The position numbers and the translations under genes were made by a program. The notes below the pieces were generated by a model. It worked only from the letters and a program-made list of their open reading frames with translations. It searched no databases and had not been told where the DNA came from. Below are positions 1-4,615 of a stretch of DNA of 5,586 nt, one piece after another (positions within the stretch are counted from its first letter, which is position 1; each line of letters begins with the position of its first letter). Origin of the DNA: Paenibacillaceae bacterium UBA6304 (GTDB lineage: Bacteria > Bacillota > Bacilli > Paenibacillales > Paenibacillaceae); contig DJTQ01000336.1 in NCBI GenBank assembly GCA_002439285.1, positions 1 through 5,586 on the forward strand. The letters are read 5' to 3'.

Positions 1-399
1 CGCGTGCGCGGAAACGAAAAAGTAGAGTGGGCCTTGAATCGCACGCCGCTTGAAGTAGTGACTAACGAGGTCGGCGTAACGGGTCTTAAAGTACGCAACA
101 ATGAAACGGGAGAAGAAGAAATTATTGCTGCTTCCGGGGTATTTGTAGCTATCGGACATCATCCGAACACCGGCTTCCTCGGCGGTCAAATCGACACCGA
201 CGAAAACGGATATATCATCGTGAAACCGGGAACATCGGAAACCAACATACCGGGCGTATTCGCCTGCGGAGACGTCCAGGATACACGCTACCGTCAAGCA
301 ATCACGGCAGCGGGCAGCGGATGCATGGCTGCGATCGATTGCGAGAAATATATAGAGAACCTGGAACATCAAGCTGTGGCAGCTGCCGTACAGGCGTAA
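1..399 (+). CDS. trxB: Thioredoxin reductase (NADPH), C-terminal part, 5' end outside window
   Basis: This is the last 132 codons of a low-molecular-weight thioredoxin reductase, a cytoplasmic FAD enzyme that passes electrons from NADPH to thioredoxin. The reading frame is open from base 1, so the GTG at 4 is an internal valine and not a start. Visible are the end of the NADPH-binding domain, then the strand leading into GHHPNT (154-171), and the FAD-domain signature GVFACGD (253-273) followed by YRQAITAAGSG (289-321). These match the family in order and spacing. The catalytic CxxC and the N-terminal FAD GxGxxG lie upstream of the window. Known family length is about 310-330 residues, so roughly 40 percent is present. 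The YRQA..AAG.GC.AA form resembles the E. coli-type enzyme more than the LRQ..TA.GDG form I recall from Bacillus subtilis. The stop is TAA at 397, followed 33 bases later by a long hairpin. Confidence 0.93.
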   Translation, partial: RVRGNEKVEWALNRTPLEVVTNEVGVTGLKVRNNETGEEEIIAASGVFVAIGHHPNTGFLGGQIDTDENGYIIVKPGTSETNIPGVFACGDVQDTRYRQAITAAGSGCMAAIDCEKYIENLEHQAVAAAVQA

Positions 400-432
400 C
401 CTCATTCGCTTGATACTCGAACGTCAAATATG

Positions 433-490
433 GAAATAACGAAACGGCGGTGCCAAGGGACAACTCCTTGCACCGCCGTTTCGTTATTTC
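433..490. repeat. Long near-perfect hairpin downstream of trxB
   Basis: Bases 433-452 pair without mismatch with 471-490 (20 bp). After one bulged C at 453, bases 454-458 pair with 466-470, leaving a loop at 459-465. The hairpin starts 33 bases after the trxB stop and could end trxB transcription. However, the stem is much longer than a normal intrinsic terminator and no T tract follows on either strand. That fits an interspersed palindromic repeat or a very small non-autonomous element better. Short ORFs that run through it in both directions are by-products of the palindrome. Confidence 0.8.
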
Positions 491-569
491 GTAATGCAGC
501 TTACCGCACGATATTTCGTTTCTCGCTACTGAGACTTGGTTTCTCCGTTTCCGCAGGAGATTTCGGGAG

Positions 570-596
570 ATTAACTGGAAAACCTCCATCTAATTA
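570..596 (-). repeat. 26-nt intergenic repeat, copy A (inverted)
   Basis: This copy has core TGGAAAACCTCCA at 576-588, the exact reverse complement of the 13-nt core at 688-700 in copy C. The flanking TTAACT and ATCTAATTA correspond to the ends of the other copies. Copies A and B share one orientation, C and D the other. Confidence 0.75.
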
Positions 597-621
597 CCGC
601 CAATTCTCTGCTTGAACAAAT

Positions 622-647
622 TTAACTGTAAAAGGTGAAGCTAATTT
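622..647 (-). repeat. 26-nt intergenic repeat, degenerate copy B
   Basis: This copy begins TTAACTG, carries AAAA at the same internal offset as copy A and ends CTAATTT, but the middle CCTCCAT is replaced by GGTGAAG. It begins exactly 51 bases after the equivalent base of copy A, the same spacing as between copies C and D. It is a weak match on its own; the spacing is the main support. Confidence 0.45.
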
Positions 648-681
648 ACTGAAAGTCAACGTATTTCCGCCAAAACTGCTC

Positions 682-707
682 ATTAGCTGGAGGTTTTCCA
701 TCTAAAT
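682..707 (+). repeat. 26-nt intergenic repeat, copy C
   Basis: This copy matches copy D at 25 of 26 positions; the one difference is C versus G (at 702 and 753). Its core TGGAGGTTTTCCA lies at 688-700. The outer ends ATTAG and CTAAAT are themselves roughly inverted. The 25 bases between C and D (708-732) differ from those between A and B. Confidence 0.8.
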
Positions 708-732
708 CTCGCTTGCTTGCGATTTTTGATAA

Positions 733-758
733 ATTAGCTGGAGGTTTTCCATGTAAAT
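733..758 (+). repeat. 26-nt intergenic repeat, copy D
   Basis: Near-identical direct copy of the element at 682-707, with a period of 51 bases between starts. The 7-8 nt tandem repeat tract begins directly after it. Confidence 0.8.
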
Positions 759-850
759 GCGTTCTTATGCTCTTATGTGCTATGTGCTGGTGTGCTTTGT
801 GCTTCTGCACCTTATGTTCTTATGTCCTTGTGTTCGTAGTGCGAGTTATG
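759..850. repeat. Degenerate 7-8 nt tandem repeat tract
   Basis: The tract is built from variants of YTCTTATG. Readable units include TTCTTATG (762 and 817), CTCTTATG, TGCTATG, TGCTGGTG, TGCTTTG and TCCTTGTG. The period wanders between seven and eight bases, so it would not be maintained as codons. No ORF of note crosses it. The rest of the 400-886 gap (491-569 and 851-886) shows no feature I can support. Confidence 0.6.
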
Positions 851-886
851 GTCATATGATGTAATTGCAAAGATGTAACTTTACGG

Positions 887-1084
887 TTAACTAAACAGGC
901 CCGCAATAAGCTGAAAGACAAAATAACCGATGACTCCGCTGCCGATGAGGCTGAGCCCCGCTTTCTTTCTGCCTTGGAACAAGCGCAGCACCCCTAGGCT
1001 TACTAAGGGAGCAATGATGAGCAGAAAGAACATGACGGCAACGAACAATTCAATGGAAATATCCGAAAGATTGACGATTGTCAT
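887..1084 (-). CDS. Small hypothetical membrane protein, 65 aa
   Basis: I do not recognise the family. The protein has two hydrophobic segments, about residues 11-35 and 43-64, joined by a short basic turn, RLFQGRKK (34-41). This predicts a two-pass inner-membrane hairpin with the basic turn in the cytoplasm and both ends outside. The ATG at 1084 is used because an extended -10 promoter lies upstream and the frame has no earlier good start. The ribosome binding site is weak: GGAGAG with a long spacer, about 13 bases. The gene stands alone, divergent from the transglutaminase gene and convergent with trxB. No terminator hairpin with a T tract is seen past the TAA at 887. A coding origin is supported by the clean hydrophobic pattern and the promoter. 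Function is unknown. Confidence 0.72.
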   Translation of the reverse strand: MTIVNLSDISIELFVAVMFFLLIIAPLVSLGVLRLFQGRKKAGLSLIGSGVIGYFVFQLIAGLFS

Positions 1085-1156
1085 AGCTTTTTGGTCGCTC
1101 TCCGTTCTTGTCAGGTTTGAATGTACAATGATTTATATCACAACATTATGGTTTTA

Positions 1157-1187
1157 ATTATATCAAAGCAAGAATTGTTTGGGTCAA
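1157..1187 (-). promoter_or_regulatory. Sigma-A promoter with extended -10 for the small membrane protein
   Basis: On the minus strand there is a perfect TATAAT at 1162-1157. It is preceded by TGA, giving the TGnTATAAT extended -10. TTGACC at 1187-1182 is a good -35, although the 19-base spacer is longer than ideal; the TGn motif commonly compensates for that. Transcription would start near 1150, leaving a leader of about 65 bases before the ATG at 1084. Confidence 0.65.
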
Positions 1188-1306
1188 AATGATTTTCCTA
1201 AATAAGTCTATTTCACGTCTTTTTAGGAAGAAGGATTGTTGAAAATTGTATCCGTCGGGGTTCGTGCCTGCTCGACAAAACTAGAAGGCCTTTGCAGGAC
1301 AGGCTG

Positions 1307-1315
1307 TGCTACAAT
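1307..1315 (+). promoter_or_regulatory. Candidate extended -10 promoter for the transglutaminase-like gene
   Basis: TGCTACAAT at 1307-1315 fits TGn plus a 5/6 match to TATAAT. No good -35 hexamer lies at 16-18 bases: TTTGCA at 1291 is only 13 bases away, so the call rests on the extended -10 alone. Transcription would start near 1322, about 70 bases before the ATG at 1393. Confidence 0.35.
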
Positions 1316-1375
1316 GGGCTTAACGACACGACAGTTCACTTTCACCCAGGTTTCTTGTAATCGGAACTTTATAGT

Positions 1376-1382
1376 AAAGGAG
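1376..1382 (+). promoter_or_regulatory. Ribosome binding site that fixes the 1393 start
   Basis: AAAGGAG lies 10 bases before the ATG at 1393. The alternative in-frame ATG at 1405 has only a weak AGAG upstream, so the longer start is preferred. Either start keeps the signal peptide. Confidence 0.75.
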
Positions 1383-1392
1383 CTGTGGAAAC

Positions 1393-2526
1393 ATGGGACA
1401 GAGCATGCCTAAACGCTGGATCACGGCAGTATTAGTTGGGGCTTTATTGATGGGGGCGGTACCTGCCGACTGGAATACGATTCCGGTCATTGCCGCTACT
1501 TCGGATAATGCCTATGCGACGACAGCCAAGGAAGTACAGCGGGAAATGGCCGAGGGGCTGAAAGCACGCAAATCCTCCATCACTATAAAATACAAGGGAT
1601 CTACGAAAAGTCTGCAAAGTCTGCTAAAGAAGGCTATAAATGGAGCGCTAGATAGCGACCCTTACACGAAATATATCGTAGACCGCTATACTTACTCGTG
1701 GCGCGGCACGAGCGGCTCCGCCAAGATCAGCCTCAGCGTGACATACCGGGAAACCGCCGAGCAATCCACCTATGTAACGAATCGCGTGGAGGAAATACTG
1801 AAAAGTATTATAACTTCAGGGATGAATGACCATGCAAAAGTAAAGGCGATCCACGACTTTGTAGTGCGAAATTTAAAGTATGATGAAGGGCTGCAGAAAT
1901 ATACGGCTTATGAGGGACTCCGGACCGGGGAAGCGGTATGCCAGGGATATACTTTGCTGACGTATAAACTGCTGATGAAGGCCGGAATAAATAATGTGAT
2001 CGTAGAGGGATCGGCAGGCGGGCAATTGCATGCCTGGAATCTCTTGCAATTAAACAATAAGTGGTATCATCTCGATACCACTTGGGACGATCCGCTCTCG
2101 GCTCCGCAGGAACAGATCAGTTATGCCTATTATTTACGTACGGATGATCAAATGAGGAAGGACCATCAATGGACGGTCACGGGATATCCTACCGCATCCA
2201 CGCTTTATCGAGAGACCTTGAGCGCACTGGCAAGCAAAGAAGGGGCTCCTTCGGCTAGCTACAGAAGATTGCAGCAGCAGTTGGGATTTCATTTATACGA
2301 CCCCTCTGAAGCAATCGACAGTGCAGCGGGGCTCCAGGATAGGGTCAGACAGGAACTTAAGACGGGAGGACTGACCGTAACTGTCCGGTACTCCGGAACC
2401 GAGCGCGGACTCCTCCGGGATTTGGAAACTCTCTATGATCTATCCATAGAGAATATCCAATACCTGTCCAATCCGTTGGAGGGAACCGACGACTTGCGGG
2501 TCGAAATTCATTGGGAGACCCGGTGA
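1393..2526 (+). CDS. Exported transglutaminase-like protein with duplicated flanking domain
   Basis: This 377-residue protein is probably exported. It has basic K7-R8, a hydrophobic stretch at about 9-23, and plausible signal peptidase sites after A25 (VPA) or A35 (IAA). Residues about 145-235 form a transglutaminase/protease-like core. Cys183 sits in GEAVCQGYT, His213 in QLHAWN and Asp228 in YHLDTTWDDP, which is the Cys-His-Asp triad in the usual order and contexts. Such bacterial domains may act as cysteine proteases, peptidases or cross-linking enzymes on surface proteins or wall peptides; the substrate cannot be read from sequence. The core is bracketed by two similar small alpha/beta domains, about 46-121 and 313-376. 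Both follow LK-x-(I/L)T(I/V)-(K/R)Y-x-G(S/T) with a helix, then end in a strand closing with ET. There is no S-layer, LPXTG or other anchor, so release or loose wall association is inferred. The gene is monocistronic by context, with lysP convergent downstream. Confidence 0.85.
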   Translation: MGQSMPKRWITAVLVGALLMGAVPADWNTIPVIAATSDNAYATTAKEVQREMAEGLKARKSSITIKYKGSTKSLQSLLKKAINGALDSDPYTKYIVDRYTYSWRGTSGSAKISLSVTYRETAEQSTYVTNRVEEILKSIITSGMNDHAKVKAIHDFVVRNLKYDEGLQKYTAYEGLRTGEAVCQGYTLLTYKLLMKAGINNVIVEGSAGGQLHAWNLLQLNNKWYHLDTTWDDPLSAPQEQISYAYYLRTDDQMRKDHQWTVTGYPTASTLYRETLSALASKEGAPSASYRRLQQQLGFHLYDPSEAIDSAAGLQDRVRQELKTGGLTVTVRYSGTERGLLRDLETLYDLSIENIQYLSNPLEGTDDLRVEIHWETR

Positions 2527-2544
2527 GACAGTCTCGATTCCCAG

Positions 2545-2603
2545 TGTTAGTTGGCAACTCTTAACCGACAACAGCATTAGCCAACGACACTAGTCAACTA
2601 ACA
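2545..2603. repeat. Inverted repeat in the convergent gap between the transglutaminase gene and lysP
   Basis: TGTTAGTTG at 2545-2553 pairs perfectly with CAACTAACA at 2595-2603, but the loop is 41 bases. A competing 6-bp pairing joins 2550-2555 with 2580-2585. No T tract follows on either strand, so this is at best a poor bidirectional terminator. It lies where both neighbouring transcripts would have to end. Confidence 0.4.
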
Positions 2604-2611
2604 TCGGCCGT

Positions 2612-4081
2612 CTATTCAAGAGGCTGGGCAGGGGAATCCAGGTCGCATTCTTTAAGCGGAATGACTTTGGTGCGCTTTATCCATTTGTAGCCCAGCCAGA
2701 TAATCAGGAACAGAGGAATGCTGATATAAGAAACTACAACCCCATACCAATCGATCTGGCCGCCTGAAAAGGCGGCTAAATTTTGTCCCAAAATAACAAC
2801 AAAGCAGAGGACAAAGGCAAAAATCGGACCGAACGGGAACCATTTCGCTTTATAGGGAAGATCTTTTAGATCCCGGCCCTGGGCCGTGTATGCCCGGCGG
2901 AAACGGTAATGGCTGATGGCGATGCCGAGCCAGGTAATGAAGCCGCACATGCCTGAGGCGTTCAGCAGCCAGTTATAAACGACTCCGTCTCCGAACAGGG
3001 AGGCAAAGAAGGCAAACATCCCAATCATAGTCGTCAATAGTAAGGCATTGACCGGAAGCCCGCGGCGGCTTAGCTTAGCCAGGAATTTCGGGGCTTTCCC
3101 CCGTTTTGCCAGCGAGTAAAGAACCCGCGAGGAGGCGTACATCCCCGAGTTGCCGGCCGACAGCACGGAGGACAAGATGACGGCATTCATGACGGAAGCG
3201 GCAAAAGCCATGCCGGCTTTTTCAAACACTAACGTGAACGGGCTGACGCCGATATTTTCTAAGCCGCTTTTTAGCAAATTAGGACTTGTATAAGGAATAA
3301 TCAGGCCGATAACCAGAATCGCCAAAATATAAAAGATCAGGATCCGCCAGAATACCTGCCGGATGGCACGCGGCACATGCTCCCGCGGATTGTGGCTTTC
3401 GCCGGCGGCGACGCCGACCATTTCCGTGCCCTGGAATGAGAAACCGGCCGCCATGAATACGCCGAGAAAGGTGAAGAATCCTCCGTGGAAAGGCGCATCT
3501 CCCACCGTGAAGTTCTTGAAGCCGATGGCTTCGCCGCCCATAATGCCGAAGATCATGAGAACCCCGACGATCAGGAAGACGATCACGACAGCGATCTTGA
3601 TCATGGCGAACCAATACTCCGATTCACCGTATCCTTTTACCGACATGACATTGAGTCCCAGAATGAGAGCCAGGAACAGAATGCTCCACAGCAGGGAAGA
3701 GCTGTCCGGGAACCAGTATTTGATGATTAACGTGGCGGCGGAGAGCTCGGCCGCAATCGTAATCGCCCAGTTGTACCAAAAGTTCCAGCCCATAGCAAAG
3801 CCTAGGGACGGATCGACAAAACGCGAGGCATAAGTTTCAAAAGAGCCCGAATCCGGCATATATGTGGCGAGCTCTCCCAAACTGGTCATCAGAAAGTAGA
3901 CCATGATGCCGACGGCGGCGTAGGCGAGCAGGGCGCCGCCGGGGCCGGCGGAGGCAATGGCGCCGCCGCTAGCCAAGAACAGGCCGGTACCTATGGACCC
4001 GCCGAGGGCAATCATCGTCATATGCCGGGCTTTGAGGCCGGGTTTTAGAGATTGTGCGGTGCTGATATTTTTTTTGCTCAT
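2612..4081 (-). CDS. lysP: Lysine-specific permease, LysP type (APC superfamily)
   Basis: This full-length amino acid permease of 489 residues matches the E. coli LysP length, which I recall as 489. It is a twelve-helix inner-membrane protein expected to import L-lysine with protons. The N-terminus LKARHMTMIALGGSIGTGLF (16-35) contains the unwound TM1 motif GGSIGTGLF (27-35). SFQGTEMVGVAAGE (215-228) in TM6 is the typical amino-acid transporter stretch, followed by the IRQVFWRI loop. Similarity to E. coli LysP as I remember it continues to the end, through VSPFTLVF, AVMNAVIL, LSAGNSGMYAS, WLLN.SGM and AISHYRFRR. I therefore favour lysine over arginine, aromatic or S-methylmethionine substrates, though the exact substrate is inferred. 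ATG 4081 has AAGGAG 10 bases upstream. A terminator at 4225-4252 isolates the gene from the unit upstream, so its promoter must lie within 4082-4224. I see no convincing hexamer pair there, nor room for a full lysine riboswitch. Confidence 0.93.
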   Translation of the reverse strand: MSKKNISTAQSLKPGLKARHMTMIALGGSIGTGLFLASGGAIASAGPGGALLAYAAVGIMVYFLMTSLGELATYMPDSGSFETYASRFVDPSLGFAMGWNFWYNWAITIAAELSAATLIIKYWFPDSSSLLWSILFLALILGLNVMSVKGYGESEYWFAMIKIAVVIVFLIVGVLMIFGIMGGEAIGFKNFTVGDAPFHGGFFTFLGVFMAAGFSFQGTEMVGVAAGESHNPREHVPRAIRQVFWRILIFYILAILVIGLIIPYTSPNLLKSGLENIGVSPFTLVFEKAGMAFAASVMNAVILSSVLSAGNSGMYASSRVLYSLAKRGKAPKFLAKLSRRGLPVNALLLTTMIGMFAFFASLFGDGVVYNWLLNASGMCGFITWLGIAISHYRFRRAYTAQGRDLKDLPYKAKWFPFGPIFAFVLCFVVILGQNLAAFSGGQIDWYGVVVSYISIPLFLIIWLGYKWIKRTKVIPLKECDLDSPAQPLE

Positions 4082-4091
4082 GCATAAACAA

Positions 4092-4097
4092 CTCCTT
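4092..4097 (-). promoter_or_regulatory. lysP ribosome binding site serving two overlapping ATGs
   Basis: AAGGAG at 4097-4092 is 10 bases from the lysP ATG at 4081 and 6 bases from another, out-of-frame ATG at 4085. The upstream ATG opens a 38-codon frame overlapping the lysP start. Protein similarity leaves no doubt that the 4081 frame is the permease. Confidence 0.7.
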
Positions 4098-4221
4098 AAA
4101 AGTTTAACAAATCATTCCTTGTTATCTATTATCCACAAACGGTATGAAGTTAAGCTGTTGATGTAACCTAATTCGTGCTAATCCACATAAGTACTAGCCC
4201 GCTGTAAGCGCCAGTCCACGC

Positions 4222-4252
4222 AAAAAGGCCGCGGAAAGGAATCCGCGGCCTT
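4222..4252 (-). terminator. Rho-independent terminator of the small peptide unit
   Basis: A perfect 11-bp GC-rich stem pairs 4252-4242 with 4235-4225 around a 6-base loop. On the minus strand it runs directly into TTTTT (4226-4222), so it works for leftward transcripts; the plus-strand flank has no T tract. It lies 43 bases after the stop of the 53-codon ORF at 4296 and about 140 bases before lysP. It therefore closes a leftward unit that is not lysP. Confidence 0.85.
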
Positions 4253-4295
4253 GTATCTATACCGTGCACCCCCACCATTCTTGCATTAAGATAGC

Positions 4296-4457
4296 TCAAC
4301 ACGCTTCTCCCGGTGAAGGATAAGCGTGACAGTTCTGTCCCTTTCGGGAACAGCCCCAGCCTGCCGCCGTTTGAAGCGGGGCGACAAGCTTCGGCGACGG
4401 TGCCTTTCCACGGGATTCATCGGCGGCTTCCAGCGCCTCCTCCGGTGTACTCTTCAC
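4296..4457 (-). CDS. Small peptide, 53 aa, three cysteines in the C-terminal third
   Basis: I do not recognise this peptide. From the GTG at 4457 it has an acidic N-terminus (STPEEALEAADES), a proline/lysine linker (KAPSPKLVAP), then a Cys-bearing tail with W34, C36, C43, H44, Y46 and a final C53 (spacings CX6C and CX9C). The start is chosen because AGAGG at 4470-4466, with a second AGGTGAGG just before it, lies about 8 bases upstream. The frame stays open further upstream to an ATG at 4574, but that ATG lies beyond the promoter and inside a hairpin. A promoter at 4529-4557 and a terminator at 4222-4252 make a complete monocistronic unit. There is no signal peptide or membrane segment. The layout resembles a leader-plus-core peptide precursor, or a small Cys/His metal-binding protein. 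No modifying enzyme or transporter is visible nearby. An opposite-strand ORF overlaps it and is judged less likely. Confidence 0.5.
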   Translation of the reverse strand: MKSTPEEALEAADESRGKAPSPKLVAPLQTAAGWGCSRKGQNCHAYPSPGEAC

Positions 4458-4465
4458 AATCGCGA

Positions 4466-4478
4466 CCTCTACCTCACC
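4466..4478 (-). promoter_or_regulatory. Tandem ribosome binding sites before the GTG at 4457
   Basis: The minus strand reads AGGTGAGG then AGAGG, ending 8 bases before GTG. The inner GAGG has ideal spacing and is the main reason for calling a short ORF and not the longer open frame. Confidence 0.5.
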
Positions 4479-4528
4479 TGGAATGATGAGGTTTCTATTC
4501 AGTTTTTGCCAATCGATAACAATTCCAT

Positions 4529-4557
4529 AGTATAAAGCAAGTGAAGAAGCAGGACAA
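4529..4557 (-). promoter_or_regulatory. Sigma-A promoter for the small peptide unit
   Basis: TTGTCC (4557-4552, 4/6) and TATACT (4534-4529, 5/6) are separated by exactly 17 bases. The predicted start is near 4522, giving a leader of about 65 bases. The -35 lies inside one arm of the hairpin at 4544-4587. Confidence 0.55.
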
Positions 4558-4587
4558 TGTCTAAATATTGACATTGTCCTGCTTCTT
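4544..4587. terminator. 18-bp perfect hairpin after the cvfC-family gene
   Basis: Bases 4544-4561 pair perfectly with 4570-4587 around an 8-base loop. The hairpin lies 29 bases past the leftward TAA at 4616. The flanks are only moderately T-rich: TTCTTTATT on the plus strand, CTTCTTCACTT on the minus strand. It may end cvfC transcription, but it is not a textbook terminator. Its right-hand flank in the plus direction also suits an opposing transcript. Confidence 0.6.
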
Positions 4588-4615
4588 TATTATGCCTTTG
4601 GGGCTCTTAGCTTAA

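Noticed and set aside
302..589. Minus-strand 95-codon ORF overlapping the trxB end and the hairpin
   Set aside because: It runs antisense through conserved trxB codons and a palindrome, and has no plausible protein pattern.
430..615. Plus-strand 61-codon ORF through the hairpin and repeats
   Set aside because: It has no RBS, and its first part mirrors the minus-strand translation of the palindrome, showing it is a repeat artefact.
570..758. CRISPR array
   Set aside because: Only four partly degenerate copies in mixed orientation, with no uniform repeat/spacer structure and no cas genes.
930..1157. Plus-strand 75-codon ORF opposite the small membrane protein
   Set aside because: It overlaps both the membrane-protein frame and its promoter, and shows no RBS or recognisable protein features.
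2525..2535. GAGAC-A-GTCTC palindrome over the transglutaminase stop codon as a terminator
   Set aside because: The five-pair stem with a one-base loop cannot fold as a stable hairpin and no T tract follows.
3363..3833. Plus-strand ORFs of 156 and 81 codons inside lysP
   Set aside because: They are antisense to transmembrane segments of a clearly conserved permease; frames opposite hydrophobic codons stay open by composition.
4326..4535. Plus-strand 69-codon ORF opposite the 53-residue peptide, with AAGGA five bases before its GTG and a hairpin just after its stop
   Set aside because: The product is Arg/Leu-rich like an antisense shadow, I see no plus-strand promoter ahead of it, and the oriented terminator at 4222-4252 and the 17-spaced promoter favour the minus strand. 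It remains the main competing reading of this interval.
4458..4574. Upstream extension of the peptide ORF to the ATG at 4574
   Set aside because: That ATG lies in the loop/arm of a hairpin, upstream of the predicted transcription start, with no RBS. The open frame there is explained by chance and by RBS-bearing leader sequence.
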